In this document: positions 1-12,961 of the stretch, piece after piece
How positions within the stretch are numbered: position 1 is the first letter of the stretch
Layout of the letters: each line of letters opens with the position of its first letter
Origin: Hydractinia symbiolongicarpus
Lineage: Eukaryota > Cnidaria > Hydrozoa > Anthoathecata > Hydractiniidae
Length of the DNA stretch: 64,000 nucleotides
Assembly: GCF_029227915.1 (NCBI RefSeq)
Contig: NC_079881.1
Location: 25,583,501-25,647,500 of the forward strand
Reading direction: 5' to 3'
Notes under the pieces: model-generated
The model's input: only the letters and a program-made list of their open reading frames with translations
Told to the model about the DNA's origin: nothing
Database searches by the model: none
Position numbers and translations under genes: made by a program

Positions 1-194
1 ACTTGTAGTTTTTAAAAATGATTTCGTTATTGATGAGACGCTGAATAAAAGGAGTTTAATCGCCGGCAAACGAAAACCCGCAATTTCCCGTAAATCCCGG
101 ACTCGGCCCGTATAGTCAAAAGTATACAAAGAAAGTACCCAGGGAGTAAACTCATTTCCCAAACGATTCTTTAAATTATTTTTTCACCACTAAA

Positions 195-3100
195 ACGCAT
201 GAGACTTGTAGTTTTGAAAAATGATTTCATTTTTGATGAGACGCTGAATAAAAGAAGTTTAATCGCCGGCAAACGAAAACCCGCGATTTCCCGCAAACCC
301 CGGGCATGGCCCGTATAGTCGAATGTATACAAAGAAAGTACCCAGGGAGTAAACTCATTTCCCGAACGATTTTTTAAATTATTTTTTCACCACTAAGACG
401 CATGATACTTGTAGTTTTCAAAAATGATTTCATTTTTTATGAGACGCTGAAAAAAAGGAGTTTAATCGCCGGCAAACGAAAATCCGCGATTTCCCGTAAA
501 TCCCGGACTCGGCCCGTATAGTCAAAAGTATACAAAGAAAGTACCCAGGGAGTAAACTCATTTCCCGAACGATTCTTTAAATTATTTTTCACCACTAAAA
601 CGCATGAGACTTGTAGTTTTCAAAAATGATTTCGTTATTGATGAGACGCTGAATAAAAGGAGTTTAATCGCCGGCAAACGAAAACCCGCAATTTCCCGTA
701 AATCCCGGACTCGGCCCGTATAGTCAAAAGTATACAAAGAAAGTACCCAGGGAGTAAACTCATTTCCCGAACGATTCTTTAAATTATTTTTTCACCACCA
801 AAACGCATGATACTTGTAGTTTTCAAAAATGATTTCATTTTTGATGAGACGCTGAATAAAAGGAGTTTAATCGCCGGCAAACGAAAACCCGCAATTTTCC
901 GTATATCACGGACTCGGCCCGTACAGTGAAAAGTATACGAAGAAAGTACCCAGGGAGTAAACTCATTGCCCAAACGATTCTTTAAATTATTTTTTCACCA
1001 CTAAAACGCATGAGACTTGTAGTTTTCAAAAATGATTTCATTTTTGATGAGACCTTGTATAAAAGGAGTTTAATCGCCGGCAAACGAAAACCCGCGATTT
1101 GCTGTAAATCCCGGGCTTGACCCGTATAGTCGAATGTATACAAAGAAAGTAAACTAGGAGTAAACTCATTTCCCGAACGATTTTTTAAATTAATTTTTTA
1201 CCACTAAAACGCATAAGACTTGTAGTTTTCAAAAACGATTTCATTTTTGATGAGACGCTGAATAAAAGGAGTTTAATCGCCGGCAAACGAAAACCCGCAT
1301 TTTCCCGTAAATCCCGGACTCGGCCCGTATAGTCAAAAGTATACAAAGAAAGTACACAGGGAGTAAACTCATTTCCCGAACGATTCTTTAAATTATTTTT
1401 TTCACCACTAAAACGCATGAGACTTGTAGTTTTCAAAAATGATTTCATTTTTGATGAGACGCTGAATAAAAGGAGTTTAATCGCCGGCAAACGAAAACCC
1501 GCGATTTCCCGTATATCCTGGAATCAGCCCGTATAGTCGAATGTATACAAAGAAAGTACCCAGAGAGTAAACTCATTTCCCGCACGATTTTTTAAATTAT
1601 TTTTTACCACTAAAACGCATGAGACTTGTAGCTTTCACAAATGATTTCATTTTTGATGAGACGCTGAATAAAAGGAGTTTAATCTCCGGCAAACGAAAAC
1701 CCGCGATTTCCCGTAAATCCCGGCTTGGCCCGTATAGTCGAATGTATACAAAGAAAGTACGCAGGGAGTAAACTCATTTCCCGAACGATTTTTTAAATTA
1801 ATTTTTTACCACTAAAACGCGTAAGACTTGTAGTTTTCAAAAACGATTTCATTTTTGATGAGACGCTGAATAAAAGGAGTTTAATCGCCGGCAAACGAAA
1901 ACCTGCGATTTGCCGTAAATCCCGGGCTTGACCCGTATAGTCGAATGTATACAAAGAAAGTAAACTAGGAGTAAACTCATTTCCCGAACGATTTTTTAAA
2001 TTAATTTTTTACCACTAGAACGCATAAGACTTGTAGTTTTCAAAAACGATTTCATTTTTGATGAGACGCTGAATAAAAGAAGTTTAATCGCCGGCAAACG
2101 AAAACCCGCGATTTCCCGTAAATCCCGGGCTTGGCCCGTATAGTCGAATGTATACAAAGAAAGTAAACTAGGAGTAAACTCATTTCCAGAACGATTTTTT
2201 AAATTAATTTTTTACCACTAAAACGCATAAGACTTGTAGTTTTCAAAAACGATTTCATTTTTGATGAGACGCTGAATAAAAGGAGTTTAATCGCCGGCAA
2301 ACAAAAATCCGCAATTTCCCGTAAATCCCAGACTCGGCCCGTATAGTCAAAAGTATACAAAGAAAGTACACAGGGAGTAAACTCATTTCCCGAACGATTC
2401 TTTAAATTATTTTTTCACCACTAAAACGCATGAGACTTGTACTTTTGAAAAATGATTTCATTTTTGATGAGACGCTGAATAAAAGAAGTTTAATCGCCGG
2501 CAAACGAAAACCCGCGATTTCCCGCAAACCCCGGGCATGGCCCGTATAGTCGAATGTATACAAAGAAAGTACCCAGGGAGTAAACTCATTTCCCGAACGA
2601 TTTTTTAAATTATTTTTTCACCACTAAGACGCATGATACTTGTAGTTTTCAAAAATGATTTCATTTTTTATGAGACGCTGAAAAAAAGGAGTTTAATCGC
2701 CGGCAAACGAAAATCCGCGATTTCCCGTAAATCCCGGACTCGGCCCGTATAGTCAAAAGTATACAAAGAAAGTACCCAGGGAGTAAACTCATTTCCCGAA
2801 CGATTCTTTAAATTATTTTTCACCACTAAAACGCATGAGACTTGTAGTTTTCAAAAATGATTTCGTTATTGATGAGACGCTGAATAAAAGGAGTTTAATC
2901 GCCGGCAAACGAAAACCCGCAATTTCCCGTAAATCCCGGACTCGGCCCGTATAGTCAAAAGTATACAAAGAAAGTACCCAGGGAGTAAACTCATTTCCCG
3001 AACGATTCTTTAAATTATTTTTTCACCACTAAAACGCATGAGACTTGTAGTTTTCAAAAATGATTTCATTTTTGATGAGACGCTGAATAAAAGGAGTTTA

Positions 3101-4133
3101 ATCGCCGGCAAACGAAAACCCGCAATTTTCCGTATATCACGGACTCGGCCCGTACAGTGAAAAGTATACGAAGAAAGTACCCAGGGAGTAAACTCATTGC
3201 CCAAACGATTCTTTAAATTATTTTTTCACCACTAAAACGCATGAGACTTGTAGTTTTCAAAAATGATTTCATTTTTGATGAGACCTTGTATAAAAGGAGT
3301 TTAATCGCCGGCAAACGAAAACCCGCGATTTGCTGTAAATCCCGGGCTTGACCCGTATAGTCGAATGTATACAAAGAAAGTAAACTAGGAGTAAACTCAT
3401 TTCCCGAACGATTTTTTAAATTAATTTTTTACCACTAAAACGCATAAGACTTGTAGTTTTCAAAAACGATTTCATTTTTGATGAGACGCTGAATAAAAGG
3501 AGTTTAATCGCCGGCAAACGAAAACCCGCATTTTCCCGTAAATCCCGGACTCGGCCCGTATAGTCAAAAGTATACAAAGAAAGTAAACAGGGAGTAAACT
3601 CATTTCCCGAACGATTCTTTAAATTATTTTTTTCACCACTAAAACGCATGAGACTTGTAGTTTTCAAAAATGATTTCATTTTTGATGAGACGCTGAATAA
3701 AAGGAGTTTAATCGCCGGCAAACGAAAACCCGCGATTTCCCGTATATCCTGGAATCAGCCCGTATAGTCGAATGTATACAAAGAAAGTACCCAGAGAGTA
3801 AACTCATTTCCCGCACGATTTTTTAAATTATTTTTTACCACTAAAACGCATGAGACTTGTAGCTTTCACAAATGATTTCATTTTTGATGAGACGCTGAAT
3901 AAAAGGAGTTTAATCTCCGGCAAACGAAAACCCGCGATTTCCCGTAAATCCCGGCTTGGCCCGTATAGTCGAATGTATACAAAGAAAGTACGCAGGGAGT
4001 AAACTCATTTCCCGAACGATTTTTTAAATTAATTTTTTACCACTAAAACGCGTAAGACTTGTAGTTTTCAAAAACGATTTCATTTTTGATGAGACGCTGA
4101 ATAAAAGGAGTTTAATCGCCGGCAAACGAAAAC
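195..4133. repeat. 11-monomer higher-order repeat (2231-bp period)
   Basis: Within the large duplicated block, 195-1,902 matches 2,426-4,133 at an offset of 2,231 bp (11 monomers), again sharing private variants in order. The match ends near 1,903/4,134, where one copy reads AACCTGCGATTTGCCG and the other AACCCGCATTTTCCCG. The same nested structure is carried by the second large copy at 12,962-16,900. Confidence 0.88.
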
Positions 4134-5001
4134 CCGCATTTTCCCGTAAATCCCGGACTCGGCCCGTATAGTCAAAAGTATACAAGGAAAGTACACAGGG
4201 AGTAAACTCATTTCCCGAACGATTCTTTAAATTATTTTTTCAACACTAAAACGCATGAGACTTGTAGTTTTCAAAAATGATTTCATTTTTGATGAGACGC
4301 TGAATAAAAGGAGTTTAATCGCCGGCAAACGAAAACCCGCGATTTCCCGTATATCCTGGAATCGGCCCGTATAATCGAATGTATACAAAGAAAGTACCCA
4401 GAGAGTAAACTCATTTCCCGCACGATTTTTTAAATTATTTTTTACCACTAAAACGCATGAGACTTGTAGCTTTCAAAAATGATTTCATTTTTGATGAGAC
4501 GCTGAATAAAAGGAGTTTAATCTCCGGCAAACGAAAACCCGCGATTTCCCGTAAATCCCGGCTTTGCCCGTATAGTCGAATGTATACAAAGAAAGTACGC
4601 AGGGAGTAAACTCATTTCCCGAACGATTTTTTAAATTATTTTTTTACCACTAAGACGCATGAGACTTGTAGTTTTCAAAAATGATTTTATTTTTGATGAG
4701 ACGCTGAATAAAAGGAGTTTAATCGCCGGCAAACGAAAACCCGCGATTTCCCGTAAATCCCGGACTCGGCCCGTATAGTCAAAAGTATACAAAGAAAGTA
4801 CCCATGGAGTAAACTCATTTCCCGAAGGATTCTTTAAATTATTTTACACCACTAAAACGCATGAGACTTGTAGTTTTCAAAAATGATTTCATTTTTGATG
4901 AGACGCTGAATAAAAGGAGTTTAATATCCGGCAAACGAAAACCCGCGATTTCCTGTAAATCCCGGCTTGGCCCGTATAGTCGAATGTATACAAAGAAAGT
5001 A
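195..5001. repeat. Long-range duplicated satellite block, copy 1
   Basis: About 4.8 kb of array that recurs at 12,962-17,768 with a constant offset of 12,767 bp (63 monomers). Private variants are shared in order, including the GAGACCTTGTATAAAAGG monomer, the CTTTCACAAATG monomers and the CCATGGAG variant. The copies part company at about 5,001, where this copy reads AGTAAACTAGG and the other AGTACGCAGGG. Upstream of about 195 they also differ: the second copy has one extra monomer between the duplicated block and the monomer equivalent to 1-190. Confidence 0.9.
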
Positions 5002-6459
5002 AACTAGGAGTAAACTCATTTTCCGAACGTTTTTTTAAATTAATTTTTTACCACTAAAACGCATAAGACTTGTTGTTTTCAAAAACGATTTCATTTTTGA
5101 TGAGACGCTGAATAAAAGGAGTTTAATCGCCGGCAAACGAAAACCCGCAATTTCCCGTAAATCCCAGACTCGGCCCGTATAGTCAAAAGTATACAAAGAA
5201 AGTACACAGGGAGTAAACTCATTTCCCGAACGATTCTTTAAATTATTTTTTCACCACTAAAACGCATGAGACTTGAACTTTTCAAAAATGATTTCATTTT
5301 TGATGAGACGCTGAATAAAAGAAGTTTAATCGCCGGCAAACGAAAACCCGCGATTTCCCGTAAATCCCGGGCTTGGCCCGTATAGTCGAATGTATACAAA
5401 GAAAGTACCCAGGGAGTAAACTCATTTCCCGAACGATTTTTTAAATTATTTTTTCACCACTAAGACGCATGATACTTGTAGTTTTCAAAAATGATTTCAT
5501 TTTTTATGAGACGCTGAATAAAAGGAGTTTAATCGCCGGTAAACGAAAACCCGCGATTTCCCGTAAATCCCGGACTCGGTCCGTATAGTCAAAAGTATAC
5601 AAGGAAAGTACCCAGGGAGTAAACTCATTTCCTGAACGATTCTTTAAATTATTTTTCACCACTAAAACGCATGAGACTTGTAGTTTTCAAAAATGATTTC
5701 ATTTTTGATGAGACCTTTTATAAACGGAGTTTAATCACCGGCAAACGAAAACCCGCGATTTGCCGTAAATCCCGGGCTTGACCCGTATAGTCGAATGTAT
5801 ACAAAGAAAGTAAACTAGGAGTAAACTCATTTTCCGAACGTTTTTTTAAATTAATTTTTTACCACTAAAACGCATAAGACTTGTAGTTTTCAAAAACGAT
5901 TTCATTTTTGATGAGACGCTGAATAAAAGGAGTTTAATCGCCGGCAAACGAAAACCCGCAATTTCCCGTAAATCCCAGACTCGGCCCGTATAGTCAAAAG
6001 TATACAAAGAAAGTACACAGGGAGTAAACTCATTTCCCGAACGATTCTTTAAATTATTTTTTCACCACTAAAACGCATGAGACTTGAACTTTTCAAAAAT
6101 GATTTCATTTTTGATGAGACGCTGAATAAAAGAAGTTTAATCGCCGGCAAACGAAAACCCGCGATTTCCTGTAAATCCCGGGCTTGGCCCGTATAGTCGA
6201 ATGTATACAAAGAAAGTACCCAGGGAGTAAACTCATTTCCCGAACGATTTTTTAAATTATTTTTTCACCACTAAGACGCATGATACTTGTAGTTTTCAAA
6301 AATGATTTCATTTTTTATGAGACGCTGAATAAAAGGAGTTTAATCGCCGGTAAACGAAAACCCGCGATTTCCCGTAAATCCCGGACTCGGTCCGTATAGT
6401 CAAAAGTATACAAGGAAAGTACCCAGGGAGTAAACTCATTTCCTGAACGATTCTTTAAA

Positions 6460-7900
6460 TTATTTTTCACCACTAAAACGCATGAGACTTGTAGTTTTCA
6501 AAAATGATTTCGTTATTGATGAGACGCTGAATAAAAGGAGTTTAATCGCCGGCAAACGAAAACCCGCAATTTCCCGTAAATCCCGGACTCGGCACGTATA
6601 GTCAAAAGTATACAAAGAAAGTACCCAGGGAGTAAACTCATTTCCCGAACGATTCTTTAAATTATTTTTTCACCACTAAAACGCATGAGACTTGTAGTTT
6701 TCAAAAATGATTTCATTTTTGATGAGACGCTGATTAAAAGGAGTTTAATCGCCGGCAAACGAAAACCCGCGATTTTCCGTATATCACGGACTCGGCCCGT
6801 ACAGTGAAAAGTATACAAAGAAAGTACCCAGGGAGTAAACTCATTGCCCAAACGATTCTTTAAATTACTTTTTCACCAGTAAAACGCATGAGACTTGTAG
6901 TTTTCAAAAATGATTTCATTTTTGATGAGACGCTGAATAAAAGGAGTTTAATCGCCGGCAAACGAAAACCCGCGATTTCCCGTAAATCCCGTGCTTGGCC
7001 GTATAGTCGAATGTATACAAAGAAAATACCCAGGGAGTAAACTCATTTCCCGAACGATTTTTTAAATTATTTCTTCACCACTAAAACGCATGAGACTTGT
7101 AGTTTTCAAAAATGATTTCATTTTTTATGAGACGCTGAATAAAATGAGTTTAATCGCCGGCAAACAAAAACCCGCGATTTCCCGTAAATCCCGGACTCGG
7201 CCCGTATAGTCAAAAGTATACAAAGAAAGTACCCAGGGAGTAAACTCATTTCCCGAACGATTCTTTAAATTATTTTTCACCACTAAAACGCATGAGACTT
7301 GTAGTTTTCAAAAATGATTTCGTTATTGATGAGACCCTGAATAAAAGGAGTTTAATCGCCGGCAAACGAAAACCCGCAATTTCCCGTAAATCCCGGACTC
7401 GGCCCGTATAGTCAAAAGTATACAAAGAAAGTACCCAGGGAGTAAACTCATTTCCCGAACGATTCTTTAAATTATTTTTTCACCACTAAAACGCATGAGA
7501 CTTGTAGTTTTCAAAAATGATTTCATTTTTGATGAGACGCTGATTAAAAGGAGTTTAATCGCCGGCAAACGAAAACCCGCGATTTTCCGTATATCACGGA
7601 CTCGGCCCGTACAGTGAAAAGTATACAAAGAAAGTACCCAGGGAGTAAACTCATTGCCCAAACGATTCTTTAAATTACTTTTTCACCACTAAAAAGCATG
7701 AGACTTGTAGTTTTCAAAAATGATTTCATTTTTGATGAGACGCTGAATAAAAGGAGTTTAATCGCCGGCAAACGAAAACCCGCGATTTCCCGTAAATCCC
7801 GTGCTTGGCCGTATAGTCGAATGTATACAAAGAAAATACCCAGGGAGTAAACTCATTTCCCGAACGATTTTTTAAATTATTTCTTCACCACTAAAACGCA
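6460..7900. repeat. 4-monomer higher-order repeat (810-bp period)
   Basis: The stretch from about 6,460 to 7,090 recurs at about 7,270-7,900 with an offset of 810 bp, sharing the CTGATTAAAAGG variant and the GTGCTTGGCCGTATAG deletion variant. Related monomers reappear at 8,080-8,300 and 12,120-12,340. Boundaries are approximate. Confidence 0.75.
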
Positions 7901-10900
7901 TGAGACTTGTAGTTTTCCAAAATGATTTCATTTTTGATGAGACGATGAATAAAAGGAGTGTAATCGCCGGCAAACGAAAACCCGCGATTTCCCGTAAATC
8001 ACGGACTCGGCCCGTACAGTGAAAAGTATACAAAGAAAGTACCCAGGGAGTAAACTCATTGCCCAAACGATTCTTTAAATTACTTTTTCACCACTAAAAC
8101 GCATGAGACTTGTAGTTTTCAAAAATGATTTCATTTTTGATGAGACGCTGAATAAAAGGAGTTTAATCGCCGGCAAACGAAAACCCGCGATTTCCCGTAA
8201 ATCCCGTGCTTGGCCGTATAGTCGAATGTATACAAAGAAAATACCCAGGGAGTAAACTCATTTCCCGAACGATTTTTTAAATTATTTCTTCACCACTAAA
8301 ACGCATGAGACTTGTAGTTTTCAAAAATGATTTCATTTTTTATGAGACGCTGAATAAAAGGAGTTTAATCGCCGGCAAACGAAAACCCGCGATTTCCCGT
8401 AAATCTCGGACTCTGCCCGTATAGTCAAAAGTATACAAAGAAAGTACCCAGGGAGTAAACTCATTTCCCGAACGATTCTTTAAATTATTTTTCACCACTA
8501 AAACGCATGAGACTTGTAGTTTTCAAAAATGATTTCGTTATTGATGAGACGCTGAATAAAAGGAGTTTAATCGCAGGCAAACGAAAACCCGCAATTTCCC
8601 GTAAATCCCGGACTCGGCACGTATAGTCAAAAGTATACAAAGAAAGTACCCAGGGAGTAAACTCACTTCCCGAACGATTCTTTAAATTATTTTTTCACCA
8701 CTAAAACGCATGAGACTTGTAGTTTTCAAAGATGATTTCATTTTTGATGAGACGCTGATTAAAAGGAGTTTAATCGCCGGCAAACGAAAACCCGCGATTT
8801 TCCGTATATCACGGACTCGGCCCGTACAGTGAAAAGTATACAAAAAAAGTACCCAGGGAGTAAACTCATTTCCCGAACGATTTTTTAAATTATTTCTTCA
8901 CCACTAAAACGCATGAGACTTGTAGTTTTCAAAAATGATTTCATTTTTTATGAGACGCTGAATAAAAGGAGTTTAATCGCCGGCAAACGAAAACCCGCGA
9001 TTTCCCGTAAATCTCGGACTCTGCCCGTATAGTCAAAAGTATACAAAGAAAGTACCCAGGGAGTAAACTCATTTCCCGAACGATTCTTTAAATTATTTTT
9101 CACCACTAAAACGCATGAGACTTGTAGTTTTCAAAAATGATTTCGTTATTGATGAGACGCTGAATAAAAGGAGTTTAATCGCAGGCAAACGAAAACCCGC
9201 AATTTCCCGTAAATCCCGGACTCGGCACGTATAGTCAAAAGTATACAAAGAAAGTACCCAGGGAGTAAACTCATTTCCCGAACGATTCTTTAAATTATTT
9301 TTTCACCACTAAAACGCATGAGACTTGTAGTTTTCAAAGATGATTTCATTTTTGATGAGACGCTGATTAAAAGGAGTTTAATCGCCGGCAAACGAAAACC
9401 TGCGATTTTCCGTATATCACGGACTCGGCCCGTACAGTGAAAAGTATACAAAGAAAGTACCCAGGGAGTAAACTCATTGCCCAAACGATTTTTTAAATTA
9501 TTTTTTCACCACTAAGACGCATGATACTTGTAGTTTTCAAAAATGATTTCATTTTTTATGAGACGCTGAATAAAAGGAGTTTAATCGCAGGCAAACGAAA
9601 ACCCGCAATTTCCCGTAAATCCCGGACTCGGCACGTATAGTCAAAAGTATACAAAGAAAGTACCCAGGGAGTAAACTCATTTCCCGAACGATTCTTTAAA
9701 TTATTTTTTCACCACTAAAACGCATGAGACTTGTAGTTTTCAAAGATGATTTCATTTTTGATGAGACGCTGATTAAAAGGAGTTTAATCGCCGGCAAACG
9801 AAAACCTGCGATTTTCCGTATATCACGGACTCGGCCCGAACAGTGAAAAGTATACAAAGAAAGTACCCAGGGAGTAAACTCATTGCCCAAACGATTTTTT
9901 AAATTATTTTTTCACCACTAAGACGCATGATACTTGTAGTTTTCAAAAATGATTTCATTTTTTATGAGACGCTGAATAAAAGGAGTTTAATCGCCGGCAA
10001 ACGAAAACCCGCGATTTCCCGTAAATCCCGGACTCGGCCCGTATAGTCAAAAGTATACAAAGAAAGTACCCAGGGAGTAAACTCATTTCCCGAACGATTC
10101 TTTAAATTATTTTTTCACCACTAAAACGCATGAGACTTGTAGTTTTCAAAAATTTATTCATTTTTGATGAGACGCTGATTAAAAGGAGTTTAATCGCCGG
10201 CAAACGAAAACCCGCGATTTTCCGTATATCACGGACTCGGGCTGTATAGTCAAAAGTATACAAAGAAAGCACCCAGGTAGTAAACTCATTTCCCGAACGA
10301 TTCTTTAAATTATTTTTTCACCACTAAAACGCATGAGACTTGTAGTTTTCAAAAATGATTTCATTTTTGATGAGACCTTTCATAAACGGAGTTTAATCAC
10401 CGGCAAACGAAAACCCGCGATTTGCCGTAAATCCCGGGCTTGACCCGTATAGTCAAATGTATACAAAGAAAGTAAACTAGGAGTAAACTCATTTTCCGAA
10501 CGTTTTTTTAAATTAATTTTTTACCACTAAAACGCATAAGACTTGTAGTTTTTAAAAACGATTTCATTTTTGATGAGACGCTGAATAAAAGGAGTTTAAT
10601 CGCCGGCAAACGAAAACCCGCAATTTCCCGTAAATCCCAGACTCGGCCCGTATAGTCAAAAGTATACAAAGAAAGTACACAGGAAGTAAACTCATTTCCC
10701 GAACGATTCTTTAAATTATTTTTTCACCACTAAAACGCATGAGACTTGAACTTTTCAAAAATGATTTCATTTTTGATGAGACGCTGAATAAAAGAAGTTT
10801 AATCGCCGGCAAACGAAAACCCGCGATTTCCCGTAAATCCCGGGCTTGGCCCGTATAGTCGAATGTATACAAAGAAAGTACCCAGGGAGTAAACTCATTT

Positions 10901-12961
10901 CCCGACCGATTTTTTAAATTATTTTTTCACCACTAAGACGCATGATACTTGTAGTTTTCAAAAATGATTTCATTTTTTATGAGACGCTGAATAAAAGGAG
11001 TTTAATCGCCGGTAAACGAAAACCCGCGATTTCCCGTAAATCCCGGACTCGGTCCGTATAGTCAAAAGTATACAAGGAAAGTACCCAGGGAGTAAACTCA
11101 TTTCCTGAACGATTCTTTAAATTATTTTTCACCACTAAAACGCATGAGACTTGTAGTTTTCAAAAATGATTTCGTTATTGATGAGACGCTGAATAAAAGG
11201 AGTTTAATCGCCGGCAAACGAAAACCCGCGATTTTCCGTATATCACGGACTCGGACCGTATAGTCAAAAGTATACAAAGAAAGTACACAGGGAGTAAACT
11301 CATTTCCCTAACGATACTTTAAATTATTTTTCACCACTAAAACGCATAAGACTTGTAGTTTTCAAAAACGATTTCATTTTTGATGAGACGCTGAATAAAA
11401 GGAGTTTAATCGGCGGCAAACGAAAACCTGCAATTTCCCGTAAATCCCAGACTCGGCCCGTATAGTCAAAAGTATACAAAGAAAGTACACAGGGAGTAAA
11501 CTCATTTCCCGAACGATTCTTTAAATTATTTTTTCACCACTAAGACGCATGAGACTTGAACTTTTCAAAAATGATTTCATTTTTGATGAGACGCTGAATA
11601 AAAGAAGTTTAATCGCCGGCAAACGAAAACCCGCGATTTCCCGTAAATCCCGGGCTTGGCCCGTATAGTCGAATGTATACAAAGAAAGTACCCAGGGAGT
11701 AAACTCATTTCCCGAACGATTTTTGAATTATTTTTTCACCACTAAGACGCATGATACTTGTAGTTTTCAAAAATGATTTCATTTTTTATGAGACGCTGAA
11801 TAAAAGGAGTTTAATCGCCGGCAAACGAAAACCCGCGATTTCCCGTAAATCCCGGACTCGGCCCGTATAGTCAAAAGTATACAAAGAAAGCAACCAGGGA
11901 GTAAATTCATTTCCCCAACGATTCTTTAAATTATTTTTCACCACTAAAACGCATGAGACTTGTAGTTTTCAAAAAGGATTTCGTTATTGATGAGACGCTG
12001 AATAAAAGGAGTTTAATCGCCGGCAAACGAAAACCCGCGATTTTCCGTATATCACGGACTCGGCCCGTACAGTGAAAAGTATACAAAGAAAGTACCCAGG
12101 GAGTAAACTCATTGCCCAAACTATTCTTTAAATTACTTTTTCACCACTAAAACGCATGAGACTTGTAGTTTTCAAAAATGATTTCATTTTTGATGAGACG
12201 CTGAATAAAAGGAGTTTAATCGCCGGCAAACGAAAACCCGCGATTTCCCGTAAATCCCGTGCTTGGCCGTATAGTCGAATGTATACAAAGAAAATACCCA
12301 GGGAGTAAACTCATTTCCCGAACGATTTTTTAAATTATTTCTTCACCACTAAAACGCATGAGACTTGTAGTTTTCAAAAATGATTTCATTTTTTATGAGA
12401 CGCTGAATAAAAGGAGTTTAATCGCCGGCAAACGAAAACCCGCGATTTCCCGTAAATCCCGGACTCGGCCCGTATAGTCAAAAGTATACAAAGAAAGTAC
12501 CCAGGGAGTAAACTCATTTCCCGAACGATTCTTTAAATTATTTTTCACCACTAAAACGCATGAGACTTGTAGTTTTTAAAAATGATTTCGTTATTGATGA
12601 GACGCTGAATAAAAGGAGTTTAATCGCCGGCAAACGAAAACCCGCAATTTCCCGTAAATCCCGGACTCGGCCCGTATAGTCAAAAGTATACAAAGAAAGT
12701 ACCCAGGGAGTAAACTCATTTCCCAAACGATTCTTTAAATTATTTTTTCACCACTAAAACGCATGAGACTTGTAGTTTTCAAAAATGATTTCATTTTTGA
12801 TGAGACGCTGATTAAAAGGAGTTTAATCGCCGGCAAACGAAAACCCGCGATTTTCCGTGTATCACGGACTCGGTCCGTACAGTGAAAAGTATACAAAGAA
12901 AGTACACAGGGAGTAAACTCATTGCCCAAACGATTCTTTAAATTACTTTTTCACCACTAAA